Under the pieces are notes generated by a model. That model was not told where the DNA came from. It made no database searches and was given only the letters and a program-made list of their open reading frames with translations. Of a stretch of 64,000 bases of DNA, positions 40,763-49,475 are shown piece by piece. This DNA is from Bog-756 sp963833585 (GTDB lineage Bacteria > Actinomycetota > Acidimicrobiia > Acidimicrobiales > RAAP-2), in contig CAWHYF010000005.1 of the NCBI GenBank assembly GCA_963833585.1, forward strand, positions 1-64,000. The letters are read 5' to 3'. Each line of letters starts with the position of its first letter. Positions within the stretch are counted from its first letter, which is position 1. A program made the translations under genes and the position numbers.

Positions 40763-41206
40763 TCACCCGGGTTCGGTGTTGACGATCAGCACACTGCAGT
40801 GGCTGCGGTGGGCCACCTTGTTGGGGACGCTGCCCAGGACGAAGCGGGCCCTCCCCGTCATGCCTCTGTTTCCCACCACCACCAGATCGGCGCCGACCCG
40901 GTCGGCGGTGCCCATGATGGCCTCGGGGATGTCAGTCATCCCCGAGGTGTGGAATTCGACCTGTACGTGCTGGCGCTGGGCATCGGTCAAGAGCTGTGCC
41001 CGAGTGGCTTCGATCCCACCGCGTTCCTCGTCGATGACGGCCTGCCATGCCTTCGAGGTGACCTCCCCGGTCTCGACGGCCGGGTGCACCACGTGGACGA
41101 CGTGGAGGACGGCGCCGGTGGCCTGGGCCAGATCCAGGGCGGTCCGGAGGGCGATCAGGCCGCGCTCCGACCGGTCAAGGCCCACCACGATCACCTTGTA
41201 GGGCAT
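40763..41206 (-). CDS. Universal stress protein (UspA family)
   Basis: The 147-residue protein starts MPYKVIVVGLDRSERGLIALRTALDLA and carries the ATP-binding motif G-x2-G-x9-GS in GNRGMTGRARFVLGSVPNKVAHRSHCSVLIV. It is therefore an ATP-binding type. Usp proteins act in stress and dormancy in actinobacteria through unclear partners. ATG 41206 is taken because the family homology begins there; GAGAGGG precedes it as a possible Shine-Dalgarno site. An in-frame extension to 41374 has no homology. Confidence 0.92.
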   Translation of the reverse strand: MPYKVIVVGLDRSERGLIALRTALDLAQATGAVLHVVHVVHPAVETGEVTSKAWQAVIDEERGGIEATRAQLLTDAQRQHVQVEFHTSGMTDIPEAIMGTADRVGADLVVVGNRGMTGRARFVLGSVPNKVAHRSHCSVLIVNTEPG

Positions 41207-41396
41207 GGACACCCTCTCTCGGAGCTTCCTCCAGTGCTGCCGGGTGACGCTACCGGTGGGCCGAGCGGGTCGCAACGAGCGTCGCGGCCATCGGGACGGG
41301 ATCGCCACCCGTATCCGGCCGCATCGTGGCACCTCCATCCGCCGGCCCAAGCGCCCCACGGCCCGACGGCCCACGGCCCGACGGCCGCGGGCGACG

Positions 41397-41402
41397 TAGC
41401 AT
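41397..41402 (+). promoter_or_regulatory. Leaderless -10 for VOC protein
   Basis: TAGCAT lies 6 nt before ATG 41409 (3 nt before the in-frame GTG 41406). No Shine-Dalgarno site is present. Confidence 0.6.
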
Positions 41403-41408
41403 CCCGTG

Positions 41409-41783
41409 ATGAGCCCAATCGCCCGTCTGGCCGCCGTCTCCCTCGACAGTTCGGATCCGGCCGGGCTGGCCGCGTTCTACCGGGAGCTCCTCGAGCTCGA
41501 GGTGTTCTTCGACTCGGAGGACTTCGTGGCCCTCAAGGGGGCCGGAATCCTCATGACCATGCAGCGGGTCGAGGACCACCTTGCCCCCACCTGGCCGACC
41601 GGTGAGGTCCCCAAGCAGATCCACCTGGAGCTGGCCGTCACCGACCTGGAGGAGGCCGAAGCGAAGGCACTGGCCATCGGAGCACGCCGGGCCGGGATCC
41701 AGCCCGCACCGGATGTCTGGCGCGTGCTCATCGATCCGGCCGGACACCCGTTTTGCATCACCACCCTCATCCCCGAGGTCTGA
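41409..41783 (+). CDS. VOC (glyoxalase/bleomycin-resistance) family protein
   Basis: The ~124-residue single VOC module has the paired beta-alpha-beta-beta-beta units: AAVSLDSSDPAGLAAFYRELLELEVFFDSEDFVALKG, then IHLELAVTDLEEAEAKALAIGARR and WRVLIDPAGHPFCITT. The C-terminal DPAGHPFCI is typical of a large actinobacterial subgroup of unknown substrate. It probably dimerises, and metal binding is uncertain. Start at ATG 41409 (or GTG 41406), leaderless. Confidence 0.87.
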   Translation: MSPIARLAAVSLDSSDPAGLAAFYRELLELEVFFDSEDFVALKGAGILMTMQRVEDHLAPTWPTGEVPKQIHLELAVTDLEEAEAKALAIGARRAGIQPAPDVWRVLIDPAGHPFCITTLIPEV

Positions 41784-41833
41784 CGGCACCCGGTCTGGCG
41801 TTCTCCCCACCCGACCGGCCGCCGAGGCTGGGG

Positions 41834-42469
41834 CTAGTTCGGCAGGGTGTAGGAGTTCTCGAGCTCGTCCTGCAACACGGTGGCGACGGTGTGCGTCGTG
41901 TCGATCACCAGCTCCTCCGGGAGGAGGCGGGAACGGTAGGACCAGCCGGCCGGCAGGGCCAGTCTCTGGCCGAGCGTCTCCAGGCCGGTCGGGGTGATCG
42001 AGGGGTCGACACCGATGCAGTAGGCCTGCATCACATAGGCCAGGCCGTCCGGATTGACCAGCTCGTAGACCGGTGCTCCGGCGTCGAAGAAGAAGACGGC
42101 ACCCCGGTTGACGTGCGTCTCGGTGTACGGGGCGACCGAGGGGGTGGTCCCGAGGTCGATGAGGGCGATCCGCCGCATGGTGAGGCCGTTGAAGTCGCGG
42201 AGGACCGGCTCCGCCACCGCCACCTTCTGCCCCAGGCCGTCGATCATCCAGTGGCGGGGCCCGTTGAGCTTGACCGCCACCGCCCCCATGTCGGCGGCGA
42301 TGGCCTCGCTGTCGAGGCCGGCCCACAGCTCCTGGGGGCAGTCGTTGAGCATCTGGGTCCCGTAGACCTCGGCCTCGAAGCGGCCGTCCCGGAGGAACAC
42401 CGCGATGACCTCCCCGTACCGGACCCCGCGCAGTTCGGAGATGAGTCGCTGGACGGGAGCTGTGGCCAC
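41834..42469 (-). CDS. Conserved-looking protein of unknown function
   Basis: The 211-residue soluble protein has no signal peptide or membrane helix. It contains QRLISELRGVRYGEVIAVFLRDGRFEAEVYGTQMLNDCPQELW, AVAVKLNGPRHWMIDGLGQKV and AYCIGVDPSITPTGLETLGQRLALPAGWSYRSRLL. The many aromatic and charged patterns suggest a real folded enzyme-like domain rather than a shadow, but I do not recognise the family. GTG 42469 is chosen because AAAGGA lies 8 nt upstream (minus strand). An AT-rich -10 (TATATC, 42504-42509) lies about 35 nt upstream, so this gene has a short leader, unlike its leaderless neighbours. Confidence 0.75.
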   Translation of the reverse strand: MATAPVQRLISELRGVRYGEVIAVFLRDGRFEAEVYGTQMLNDCPQELWAGLDSEAIAADMGAVAVKLNGPRHWMIDGLGQKVAVAEPVLRDFNGLTMRRIALIDLGTTPSVAPYTETHVNRGAVFFFDAGAPVYELVNPDGLAYVMQAYCIGVDPSITPTGLETLGQRLALPAGWSYRSRLLPEELVIDTTHTVATVLQDELENSYTLPN

Positions 42470-42503
42470 GGTCGGTTGTCCTTTCGGAGATTGCCCAGCC
42501 AAA

Positions 42504-42509
42504 GATATA
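42504..42509 (-). promoter_or_regulatory. -10 element of the unknown gene at 41.8 kb
   Basis: TATATC on the minus strand sits in a local AT-rich patch (42500-42530), 35 nt before GTG 42469. GTCAGTCAC upstream has no good -35 match. Confidence 0.45.
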
Positions 42510-42634
42510 GCACAGTGACTGACAGAAGTTGTTCGGACGACTACCCGCCGGAGTCGTCCGCCGGCCGGCGCCGGCCTCGGTTGGTGCGGCGAGACGAGTG
42601 GGGTCACCCGGCTGGCACCCGGTCAGCCCGCCTG

Positions 42635-43564
42635 TCACCCCGGCCGGGTGACCCCCACCAACCCGGGCCAGTGGGCGTCGTCGAAGCGCACCAGGGCCCC
42701 GGAGTGGGGTGCGTCGATCATCTCGCCGGCGCCCGCGTAGAGCCCGACGTGGTCGACGCCGGTCGGGCCGGTGCCGAAGAAGACGAGATCACCGGGCTCG
42801 ACCCCCGCGGCGGCGGAGATCGCCGGTCCGGCGTCGAACTGGCTCTGGGCCACCCGGGGCAGGGCGATCCCCGCGCTGCGGTAGGCGGCCTGGACCAGGC
42901 CCGAGCAGTCGAACCCACCCGACCCGGTGCCGCCCCAGAGGTAGGGGGTGCCCAGCTGCTGGGCGGCGAAGGTGAGCGCGGCCACCACCGTCCCCGAGAC
43001 CGTGGGGTCGTCGACGAAGGTCAGCGACAGGGTGAGCACGATGTTGGCGTAGACGGCCGAGTGGTTGTAGGCCTCGATGGCGGCCCGCAGGGTGGCTGCC
43101 GACCCGGCCCCGTCTGCGCACAGGAGGGCCGAGGCGGTGTAGGCCGCGTCCACCGGGTCGTAGGGAGAGGCGGGTCGCGCCCCATCGGGTCCGATGGTCG
43201 CGTAGGCCGAAAAGGTGGTCGGCTCGAACTGCATGGGACCTTCCGCCCCGGCGGCGTTGGCCCCCGACCACACCCCCGGTGCGGTGGATCGCCCGCTGCC
43301 CGATTCCACGGTGCCGACCGCGGCCAGGATCGACCAGGACAGCCCGGGACAGCCGGCGGCCGCCTCCTGGTAGAGCGGGAGCCACGAGGCGGGGATGGCG
43401 GGCTCCGGCTCGGACCCACCGGAGCCGGGCTGGTCGGTGGCGAGGGTGGCCCCGACGGCCGGGTTCGATCCGTCCGGGCCGGAGCCGGCGGCGACCACCA
43501 CCAGCAGGACCAGGCCCACGGTGAGCGCCACCACGATGACAATGAGTGCGAGGAGTCTGCCCAC
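42635..43564 (-). CDS. NlpC/P60 (C40) cell-wall peptidase with lytic-transglycosylase-like domain
   Basis: The 309-residue protein has an N-terminal membrane anchor (LLALIVIVVALTVGLVLLVVVAA) and then a lysozyme-like segment (WSILAAVGTVESGSGRS, with EGPMQFEPTTFSAY and a catalytic-type Glu). The C-terminal NlpC/P60 domain has the catalytic Cys (C220) in GGFDCSGLVQAAYRSAG and His in GVDHVGLYAG. Such two-domain proteins cleave peptidoglycan glycan strands and peptide stems at the cell surface. GTG 43564 is preferred over ATG/GTG 43630 because GGAGG lies 7 nt upstream and the anchor begins immediately. Confidence 0.88.
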   Translation of the reverse strand: MGRLLALIVIVVALTVGLVLLVVVAAGSGPDGSNPAVGATLATDQPGSGGSEPEPAIPASWLPLYQEAAAGCPGLSWSILAAVGTVESGSGRSTAPGVWSGANAAGAEGPMQFEPTTFSAYATIGPDGARPASPYDPVDAAYTASALLCADGAGSAATLRAAIEAYNHSAVYANIVLTLSLTFVDDPTVSGTVVAALTFAAQQLGTPYLWGGTGSGGFDCSGLVQAAYRSAGIALPRVAQSQFDAGPAISAAAGVEPGDLVFFGTGPTGVDHVGLYAGAGEMIDAPHSGALVRFDDAHWPGLVGVTRPG

Positions 43565-43843
43565 GGCCGTTCCTCCGAACCGTCGAGCGGTCAGGGTGAG
43601 CGGCACACTCAGAGGCCCGGTGCCCGGCACCGGGGGGCCACGGCCAGTCCACCATCAGACCGCCGCGGTCGGCAAGCCCTCGGTCGCGCCCCCGGCCGGG
43701 GACTCGCCGCCGCGTCTCCGCCCCGAACCCGTGCCCGGCCGATCAGCGCCGGCCCACGGGCGATTCTGCCCCTGACCGGGTCGGTCAGGGGTCACTATGC
43801 TCGGTCCAGCGGGATTTCCGGCGTCGGACAGGGAGGAACGATC

Positions 43844-45478
43844 GTGCTCAGCACCATGCAGGATGCGCCACTGTTGGTGAGCGGGATACTCCGCCACGGC
43901 CAGCAGGTCTACGGCGACAGCCGGGTGATCACCATTACCGGTCCCGACGGCGAGTCGGTGACCGCCACCTTCGACGAGGTGGCCCAACGCGCCGAACGGC
44001 TGGCCAGCGCCCTCGGTCGCCTGGGGATCGGGGACAGCGACCGGGTGGGCACCTTCCTCTGGAACAACCAGACCCATCAAGAGGCCTATCTGGCGGTTCC
44101 GGCGATGGGTGCCGTGCTCCACACCTTGAACCTGCGCCTCTTCCCCGAGCAGCTCGCCTACGTGATCAACCACGCCGAGGACCAGGTCATCATCGTGGAT
44201 GTCTCACTGGTCCCGTTGCTGGCCCGGGTCCGGGACCAGCTCACCACCGTGAAGCACATCATCGTGGCTGGCGACGGTGACAGCAGCGCACTGGGGGAGA
44301 CCCTCGCCTACGAGGAGCTGCTGGCCGCCGAGGAGCCCGGGTACGGGTGGCCCGTTTTCGACGAACGGCAGGCGGCGGCGATGTGTTACACCACGGGGAC
44401 CACGGGCAACCCGAAGGGCGTGGTGTACAGCCATCGGTCCACCTATCTCCACTCGTTCGCGCTGACCTCCGGTGCGGCCCTCGGCGTCCACGACCAGGAC
44501 CTGGTGCTGGCCATCGTTCCCATGTTCCACGCCAATGCCTGGGGCACGCCGTATGCCGCCTTCATGACCGGTGCCGGTCTGATCATGCCGCAGATGTACC
44601 TCCAGGCCGCGCCACTGTCCGCCATCATCGCCAAGCACCGCCCCACCCTGTCAGCCGGGGTCCCCACCATCTGGAGCGACCTGCTCCGTCACGCCAAGTC
44701 CAACCCGGTGGACATGTCGTCGCTGCGGATGATCACCGCGGGCGGCGCCGCCGTCCCCCGGCAGCTGATCGAGCAGTTTCGCGACGAGCTCGGGGTGCAG
44801 CTGGTCCAGGGATGGGGGATGACCGAGACCAGCCCCATCTGCTCCCTGGCCCTGCCGCCGGCTGGGGTACCCGAGTCCGAGGAGATCGAGTGGCGGTCGA
44901 AGACCGGCCGGGTGGTGGCCGGCGTGGAGGTGCGGGTGGTGGGCGAGGACGGGTCGGTCATGCCCAACGACGGGCAGTCGGTGGGGGAGTTCGAGGTGCG
45001 GGGCCCCTGGATCACCGGCTCCTACTACGGCGAGGCCACCCCGGAGCGCTTCCATGACGGGTGGCTCCGGACCGGGGACATCGGCTCGCTCGACCAGCGG
45101 GGCTACATGCAGATCAGCGACCGTACCAAGGACGTGATCAAGTCGGGCGGGGAGTGGATCTCCTCGGTGGAATTGGAGAACGAGGTCATGGCCCACCCCG
45201 GCGTGGTGGAGGCGGCGGTCATCGCCGTGCCCGACGAGCGGTGGAGCGAACGCCCCCTGGTGGCGGTGGTCCTGGAGGAGGGGTCCGACCACTCGGCCGA
45301 CGAGCTGCTGGTGTTCCTCGGGCCGCGGGTGAGCAAGTGGTGGCTCCCCGAGCGTTGGACCTTCATCGACGAGGTGCCGAAGACCAGTGTCGGTAAATTC
45401 GACAAGAAGGTGCTGCGGGCCCGATATGCCGACGGGGATCTCGAGGTGGTCGAGGTCGAGATCCAGACCTCCCGCTGA
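43844..45478 (+). CDS. Long/medium-chain acyl-CoA ligase
   Basis: The 544-residue AMP-forming ligase activates a fatty acid to its CoA thioester. The ANL-superfamily motifs are complete: YTTGTTGNPKGVVYSH from residue 182, GWGMTETSP, WLRTGDIG, DRTKDVIKSGGEWISS and the C-terminal lysine in TSVGKFDKK. It most resembles the fatty-acid/AlkK-type subgroup (MQDAPLLVSGILRHGQQVYGDSRV start). GTG 43844 has a strong GGGAGGA site 6 nt upstream; ATG 43856 is an alternative. The next ORF follows 5 nt after its stop. Confidence 0.92.
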   Translation: MLSTMQDAPLLVSGILRHGQQVYGDSRVITITGPDGESVTATFDEVAQRAERLASALGRLGIGDSDRVGTFLWNNQTHQEAYLAVPAMGAVLHTLNLRLFPEQLAYVINHAEDQVIIVDVSLVPLLARVRDQLTTVKHIIVAGDGDSSALGETLAYEELLAAEEPGYGWPVFDERQAAAMCYTTGTTGNPKGVVYSHRSTYLHSFALTSGAALGVHDQDLVLAIVPMFHANAWGTPYAAFMTGAGLIMPQMYLQAAPLSAIIAKHRPTLSAGVPTIWSDLLRHAKSNPVDMSSLRMITAGGAAVPRQLIEQFRDELGVQLVQGWGMTETSPICSLALPPAGVPESEEIEWRSKTGRVVAGVEVRVVGEDGSVMPNDGQSVGEFEVRGPWITGSYYGEATPERFHDGWLRTGDIGSLDQRGYMQISDRTKDVIKSGGEWISSVELENEVMAHPGVVEAAVIAVPDERWSERPLVAVVLEEGSDHSADELLVFLGPRVSKWWLPERWTFIDEVPKTSVGKFDKKVLRARYADGDLEVVEVEIQTSR

Positions 45479-45483
45479 GCTCG

Positions 45484-45723
45484 GTGGCCACCGATCCCAC
45501 CGAGATCGCCGAACGCCTGTCGGGCATCAGCGAGGAGCTGGCCGACCTGGCGCTGGACCGACTGCGCCAAGCGTCCGACGCGGTGCGCTCCGGTGGTGCC
45601 CCCGACCCGGCCCTGACCGCCGAGGAGAAGCGGATCACCCGGGCCCGCCGCTCGGTGGAGAAGGCGGTGACCCTTCTGGCCGGCCCCGGCGGCTCGTCGC
45701 CGGCCTTCGACGAGGGACCGTAG
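45484..45723 (+). CDS. Small helical protein of unknown function
   Basis: The 79-residue ORF starts with GTG 5 nt after the acyl-CoA ligase stop. It encodes a mostly helical, charged protein (EIAERLSGISEELADLALDRLRQASDAV, EEKRITRARRSVEKAVTLL). The tight spacing and amphipathic pattern suggest a real gene cotranscribed with the ligase. No family is recognised. Confidence 0.6.
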   Translation: MATDPTEIAERLSGISEELADLALDRLRQASDAVRSGGAPDPALTAEEKRITRARRSVEKAVTLLAGPGGSSPAFDEGP

Positions 45724-45788
45724 GGGACGGTCGGCCCGACCTCGACCCGGAGCGCGGCTCCCGGCTGAGCCGACATTCCCGCTCGGTC

Positions 45789-46928
45789 TCAGGACCAGGT
45801 TGGCTCCGGCAGCCGGTTGAGTGCGTCGATGAGCTGGCGCAGCCGGCCGTAGTGCATCTTGTCGAATCGGAGTGCCAGCCGGTCCTGGTCGAGGTGGTCC
45901 CCGTCGGAGCGCTCCGGCGGGAGGGGCTTGGACACCCGGATGGTGCCCTCCGCCACGATGTCGGCGAACTCCACATTGAGATCGGCCAGCTGACGTCGGT
46001 CGGGGGCCCGGAGCATCCGGATGACCAACAGGTCGCCGACCCACCGGCATGACTGGTAGTTCCGGTAGAAGCCGAGGACCTCGGCGGTGGCCTCCTCCAC
46101 ACTGTCGGTGATGCGGAAGAGGGACCGGTCGTCGAGGGACACCAGACCTCGGGGCTCCACCGCGGTGCGCAGGAAGTGGTCCCATTCGCTCCAGTAGTTT
46201 CCGTTCGGAATGTCCAGCATGACCACCGGGGCCGGTTCGGCTTTCCCGGTCTGGAGGAGGGTGAGGATCTCGAATCCCTCGTCCAGCGTGCCGAACCCCC
46301 CCGGCATGACCACGTATCCGTCGGATTCCTTGATCAACATGAGCTTGCGGGTGAAGAAGTAGCGCATCTCGACCAGCTTGGGGTCCTGGGCGATGAAGGT
46401 GTTGGCGCCCTGCTCGAACGGCAACCGGATGTTGACTCCGATCGACTTGTCCGACCCGGCTCCCTCCATGCCGGCGGCCATGATCCCGGGCCCGGCCCCG
46501 GTGACCACCATCCAGTCGGCGGCGGCCAGGGTGGCGGCCAGTTGGCGGGTGCAGGAGTACGCCGGATGGTCCGGCTGGGTGCGAGCCGATCCGAAGATGG
46601 TCACCTTGCGCCGGTGACGGAACGGCTGGAACACCCGGAAGGCCTCGGCCATCTCGGCCAGGGCCGAGTCGGCGACCTTCAGATCGATCACCTCGGTGTC
46701 GCTGGCGGCCAGCACGCCCACGGTCTCCAGCATGGAGCGGAACAGTCGGCGCTTGGAGCGCGACGGCTCGCCGCCCAGCAGCTCCTCCACCAAACGGTCG
46801 ATCGACTGCTCCACCGCCGTTCCGGGGGTCGGGACCTCCTCGACGGACTGCCCCGGGACCAAGGACTCCGTCCCGGACCGTGCCAGGGCCGAGGGTGGCT
46901 CTCGGCCGGTACGGGTCTCGTCCACCAT
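45789..46928 (-). CDS. LOG family protein (TIGR00730-like)
   Basis: The 379-residue protein has the Rossmann fold of LOG/lysine-decarboxylase-like proteins: VTIFGSARTQPDHPAY, VVTGAGPGIMAAGMEGA and the signature MPGGFGTLDEGFE. Characterised members are phosphoribohydrolases releasing free bases from cytokinin nucleoside monophosphates. This one is longer than the ~190-residue core, with ~90 N-terminal and ~100 C-terminal extra residues. Its ATG overlaps the fbiC stop by one base (TGATG), which ties its expression to F420 synthesis; whether that is functional is unknown. Confidence 0.87.
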   Translation of the reverse strand: MVDETRTGREPPSALARSGTESLVPGQSVEEVPTPGTAVEQSIDRLVEELLGGEPSRSKRRLFRSMLETVGVLAASDTEVIDLKVADSALAEMAEAFRVFQPFRHRRKVTIFGSARTQPDHPAYSCTRQLAATLAAADWMVVTGAGPGIMAAGMEGAGSDKSIGVNIRLPFEQGANTFIAQDPKLVEMRYFFTRKLMLIKESDGYVVMPGGFGTLDEGFEILTLLQTGKAEPAPVVMLDIPNGNYWSEWDHFLRTAVEPRGLVSLDDRSLFRITDSVEEATAEVLGFYRNYQSCRWVGDLLVIRMLRAPDRRQLADLNVEFADIVAEGTIRVSKPLPPERSDGDHLDQDRLALRFDKMHYGRLRQLIDALNRLPEPTWS

Positions 46929-49345
46929 CAGGGGGCGGTGACGAGTGCTTCGGTCCGGGGGTCGCCCACCCGGCCGTACAGCGTGGTGCGCTGGGCCAGG
47001 GTGCGCCCCAGGGGCTCGACGATGGCGGCGAACCGCTCGGCGTCCATCATCTGACCGTGGCTGGCCCCCGCGGCCCGAGAGATGTTCTCGTCCATCAGGG
47101 TGCCGCCGAGGTCGTTGACTCCGGCCCGCAGGATCTGGCGGACGCCTTCGGCCCCCATCTTGACCCAGCTGATCTGGATGTTGTCGATGGAGCCGCGGTA
47201 GGCGATCCGGCCCACGGCGTGCATCAAAAGGGTCTCTCGGAAGGTGGGCCCCCGGCGGGACCGCTTCTGAAGGTAGAGGGGGGTGGCCATGTGTACGAAC
47301 GGGAGCGGGACGAATTCGGTGAAACCGCCGGTCTGACGCTGGAGCTCCCGGGTGACCACCAGGTGCCGGGCCCAGGACCGGGGCTGCTCGACCGCCCCGA
47401 ACATGATGGTCACGTTGGACCGCAACCCCACCTCGTGAGCGGTTCGGTGGGCGAACAGCCACTCCTCGGTGTTGATCTTGTCGGGGCAGAGCACGGCCCG
47501 TACGGGATCGTCGAGGATCTCGGCCGCCGTACCGGGCAGGGTCTTCAGGCCGGCGTCGCGCAGCAGGACCAGGTAGTCGGCGAGCGGCATCTCCGAGCGC
47601 CGAGCGCCCTCGGTGACCTCGAGTGCGGTGAACCCGTGGATGTGGATGCTGCGGGAGGCCTCTCGGACCGCCCGGATGACCTCGAGGTAGTAGTCGCCGT
47701 CGAAGCTCGGATGGATGCCGCCCTGCAGGCAGACCTCGGTGGCTCCCAGGGCCTCGGCCTCACGGACCCGGTCGGAGATCTCGCTCAACTCGAGGAGGTA
47801 GGGGGTGCCCCGGAGATTGAGCGAGAGCGGTCCCTTGGAGAAGGCACAGAACCTGCACTTGAAGGTGCAGACGTTGGTGTAGTTGATGTTCCGGTTGTTG
47901 ACGTAGGTGACCTGGTCGCCCACGGCTTCGATGCGGAGCTGGTCAGCCACCGCCGCCACGGCGCGGACCTCGGGACCCCGGGCCGAGAACAGGGTCACGA
48001 TCTCGTCCTCGCCCACCGGGTCCCCGCCCGCCACCCCGGCCAGGACCTCGCCCACCGCGCTGTGTGTCGAGGCCATGGTCACCACCGGAGGAGCGGCGGA
48101 CCTCCGGGAGCCGTCCGGGGCCGGGTCTGCCACCAGGACCGGGGGCGGATGCTCGCCACCGGAGGCCCAGGGGTGGTCGCGCCCGAGGCCCTCGGCGTCG
48201 GAGGCGTCGAGGACCGGGAACCGCATGGCCTGGTCCAACCACCGGTCCGGGTTCAGGGCGAACTCCGGGTACAGGGTCAGGCGGGGGGCCAGCGTGAAGC
48301 CGGCCGCTTCGGTGGCTCCCCGCAGGACATCCAGCTCCGGCCAGGCCCGTTCGGGGTTCACGTGGTCGGCGGTCACCGGTGAGACCCCGCCCCAGTCGTC
48401 GATGCCGGAGGCCATCAAGGGGGCGAGATCGTCGGAGAGGTTGGGCGGGGCCTGCAGATGGATCTCGGCCGGGAGGATCAGCCGGGCGGCGGCGATGGTC
48501 CAGAGGAACTCGTCGGCCGGGCAGGGCGGCTGCCGATGCATCGAAGTGCCGGGCTTGGGCAGGAAGTTCTGGACGATGACCTCCTGGACGTGACCGTGCC
48601 GTCGGTGGCTGGTGGCGATGGCCTCGAGGGTGGCCACCCGGTCGGCCCGGGACTCCCCGATGCCCACCAGCAGTCCGGTGGTGAAGGGGATGCCGGAACG
48701 TCCGGCGAACTCGAGGGTGGCCAGCCGTCGGGCCGGGACCTTGTCCGGGGCCCCGCGGTGGGCGAGCAGATCCGGGTTCACCGACTCGACCATCATCCCC
48801 TGGCTGGCCGAGACCGGGCGGAGGCGGAGCAGATCGGCGAGATCGAGGGCTCCGGCGTTGGCGTGGGGGAGCAACCCGGTCTCCTCGACCACGGCGCGGC
48901 ACGCCGCGGCCAGGTAGGCCACCGTGGAGGCATAGCCGTGGTCGTCAAGCCACTCCCGGGCGGCCGGATACCGGTCTTCGGGGCCTTCTCCCAGGGTGAA
49001 CAGGGCCTCGTGACACCCGGCGTCCCGCCCGGCCCGGGCGATGGCCACTACCTGGTCGAGCGGGAGATAGGGGGAGGACACCCGGGCCGGGGCCTTGGCG
49101 AAGGTGCAGTAGCCACAGCGGTCCCGGCACAACATGGTGAGCGGGATGAACACCTTCGGGGAGAAGGTGATCCGGTTGCCATGGGCCGCGTGGCGGATGC
49201 GGCCGGCCTCCTCCTGAAGCACCGCCACCGGCACGTCCACCAGCCCGGAGGAGGACCATCCGGCGTCGGTCACCGCCCCCTTCGCCGGCTCGGGCCGCGA
49301 GGGGGCCGACAGGTGCGAAGGTGGTGAGCCGGGGTCGGCGGGCAT
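46928..49345 (-). CDS. fbiC: 7,8-didemethyl-8-hydroxy-5-deazariboflavin synthase (FbiC, CofG-CofH fusion)
   Basis: The 805-residue fusion makes the deazaflavin core (FO) of coenzyme F420 from tyrosine and 5-amino-6-ribitylaminouracil. It has two radical-SAM domains. The CofG-like half has C73-x3-C77-x2-C80 in CRDRCGYCTF. The CofH-like half has C493-x3-C497-x2-C500 in CTFKCRFCAF. Other landmarks are QNFLPKPGTSM, the CofH part CLQGGIHPSFDG, and WVKMGAEG near the end. A ~60-residue Pro/Gly/Ala linker joins the halves. ATG 49345 is leaderless: TAAGGT (49353-49358) is 7 nt upstream. It lies 131 nt downstream of pgl and is coupled to the LOG gene. Confidence 0.95.
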   Translation of the reverse strand: MPADPGSPPSHLSAPSRPEPAKGAVTDAGWSSSGLVDVPVAVLQEEAGRIRHAAHGNRITFSPKVFIPLTMLCRDRCGYCTFAKAPARVSSPYLPLDQVVAIARAGRDAGCHEALFTLGEGPEDRYPAAREWLDDHGYASTVAYLAAACRAVVEETGLLPHANAGALDLADLLRLRPVSASQGMMVESVNPDLLAHRGAPDKVPARRLATLEFAGRSGIPFTTGLLVGIGESRADRVATLEAIATSHRRHGHVQEVIVQNFLPKPGTSMHRQPPCPADEFLWTIAAARLILPAEIHLQAPPNLSDDLAPLMASGIDDWGGVSPVTADHVNPERAWPELDVLRGATEAAGFTLAPRLTLYPEFALNPDRWLDQAMRFPVLDASDAEGLGRDHPWASGGEHPPPVLVADPAPDGSRRSAAPPVVTMASTHSAVGEVLAGVAGGDPVGEDEIVTLFSARGPEVRAVAAVADQLRIEAVGDQVTYVNNRNINYTNVCTFKCRFCAFSKGPLSLNLRGTPYLLELSEISDRVREAEALGATEVCLQGGIHPSFDGDYYLEVIRAVREASRSIHIHGFTALEVTEGARRSEMPLADYLVLLRDAGLKTLPGTAAEILDDPVRAVLCPDKINTEEWLFAHRTAHEVGLRSNVTIMFGAVEQPRSWARHLVVTRELQRQTGGFTEFVPLPFVHMATPLYLQKRSRRGPTFRETLLMHAVGRIAYRGSIDNIQISWVKMGAEGVRQILRAGVNDLGGTLMDENISRAAGASHGQMMDAERFAAIVEPLGRTLAQRTTLYGRVGDPRTEALVTAP

Positions 49346-49352
49346 CGGCGAC

Positions 49353-49358
49353 ACCTTA
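49353..49358 (-). promoter_or_regulatory. Leaderless -10 of fbiC
   Basis: On the minus strand TAAGGT lies 7 nt before ATG 49345. fbiC can therefore be transcribed separately from the pentose-phosphate genes upstream. Confidence 0.55.
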
Positions 49359-49475
49359 TCGGAGCGGTCCCAGGTGGCGACCGCCCGTCGAGCTGGGTCG
49401 ACGCCGCTCCGCCCACCCCCTCCGACCACCGGCCATCCCCGCCTGCCGCGGTCTCTCCCGGCGACCCCGTCGGTA

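Noticed and set aside
43617..43633. GC-rich palindrome CCGGTGCCCGGCACCGG
   Set aside because: Such palindromes are frequent by chance in this base composition and it lies just upstream of the chosen C40 start without a T-run.
46928..47462. N-terminal extension of the LOG protein into fbiC
   Set aside because: It is antisense-free but wholly inside fbiC in another frame; ATG 46928 coupled to the fbiC stop is the natural start.
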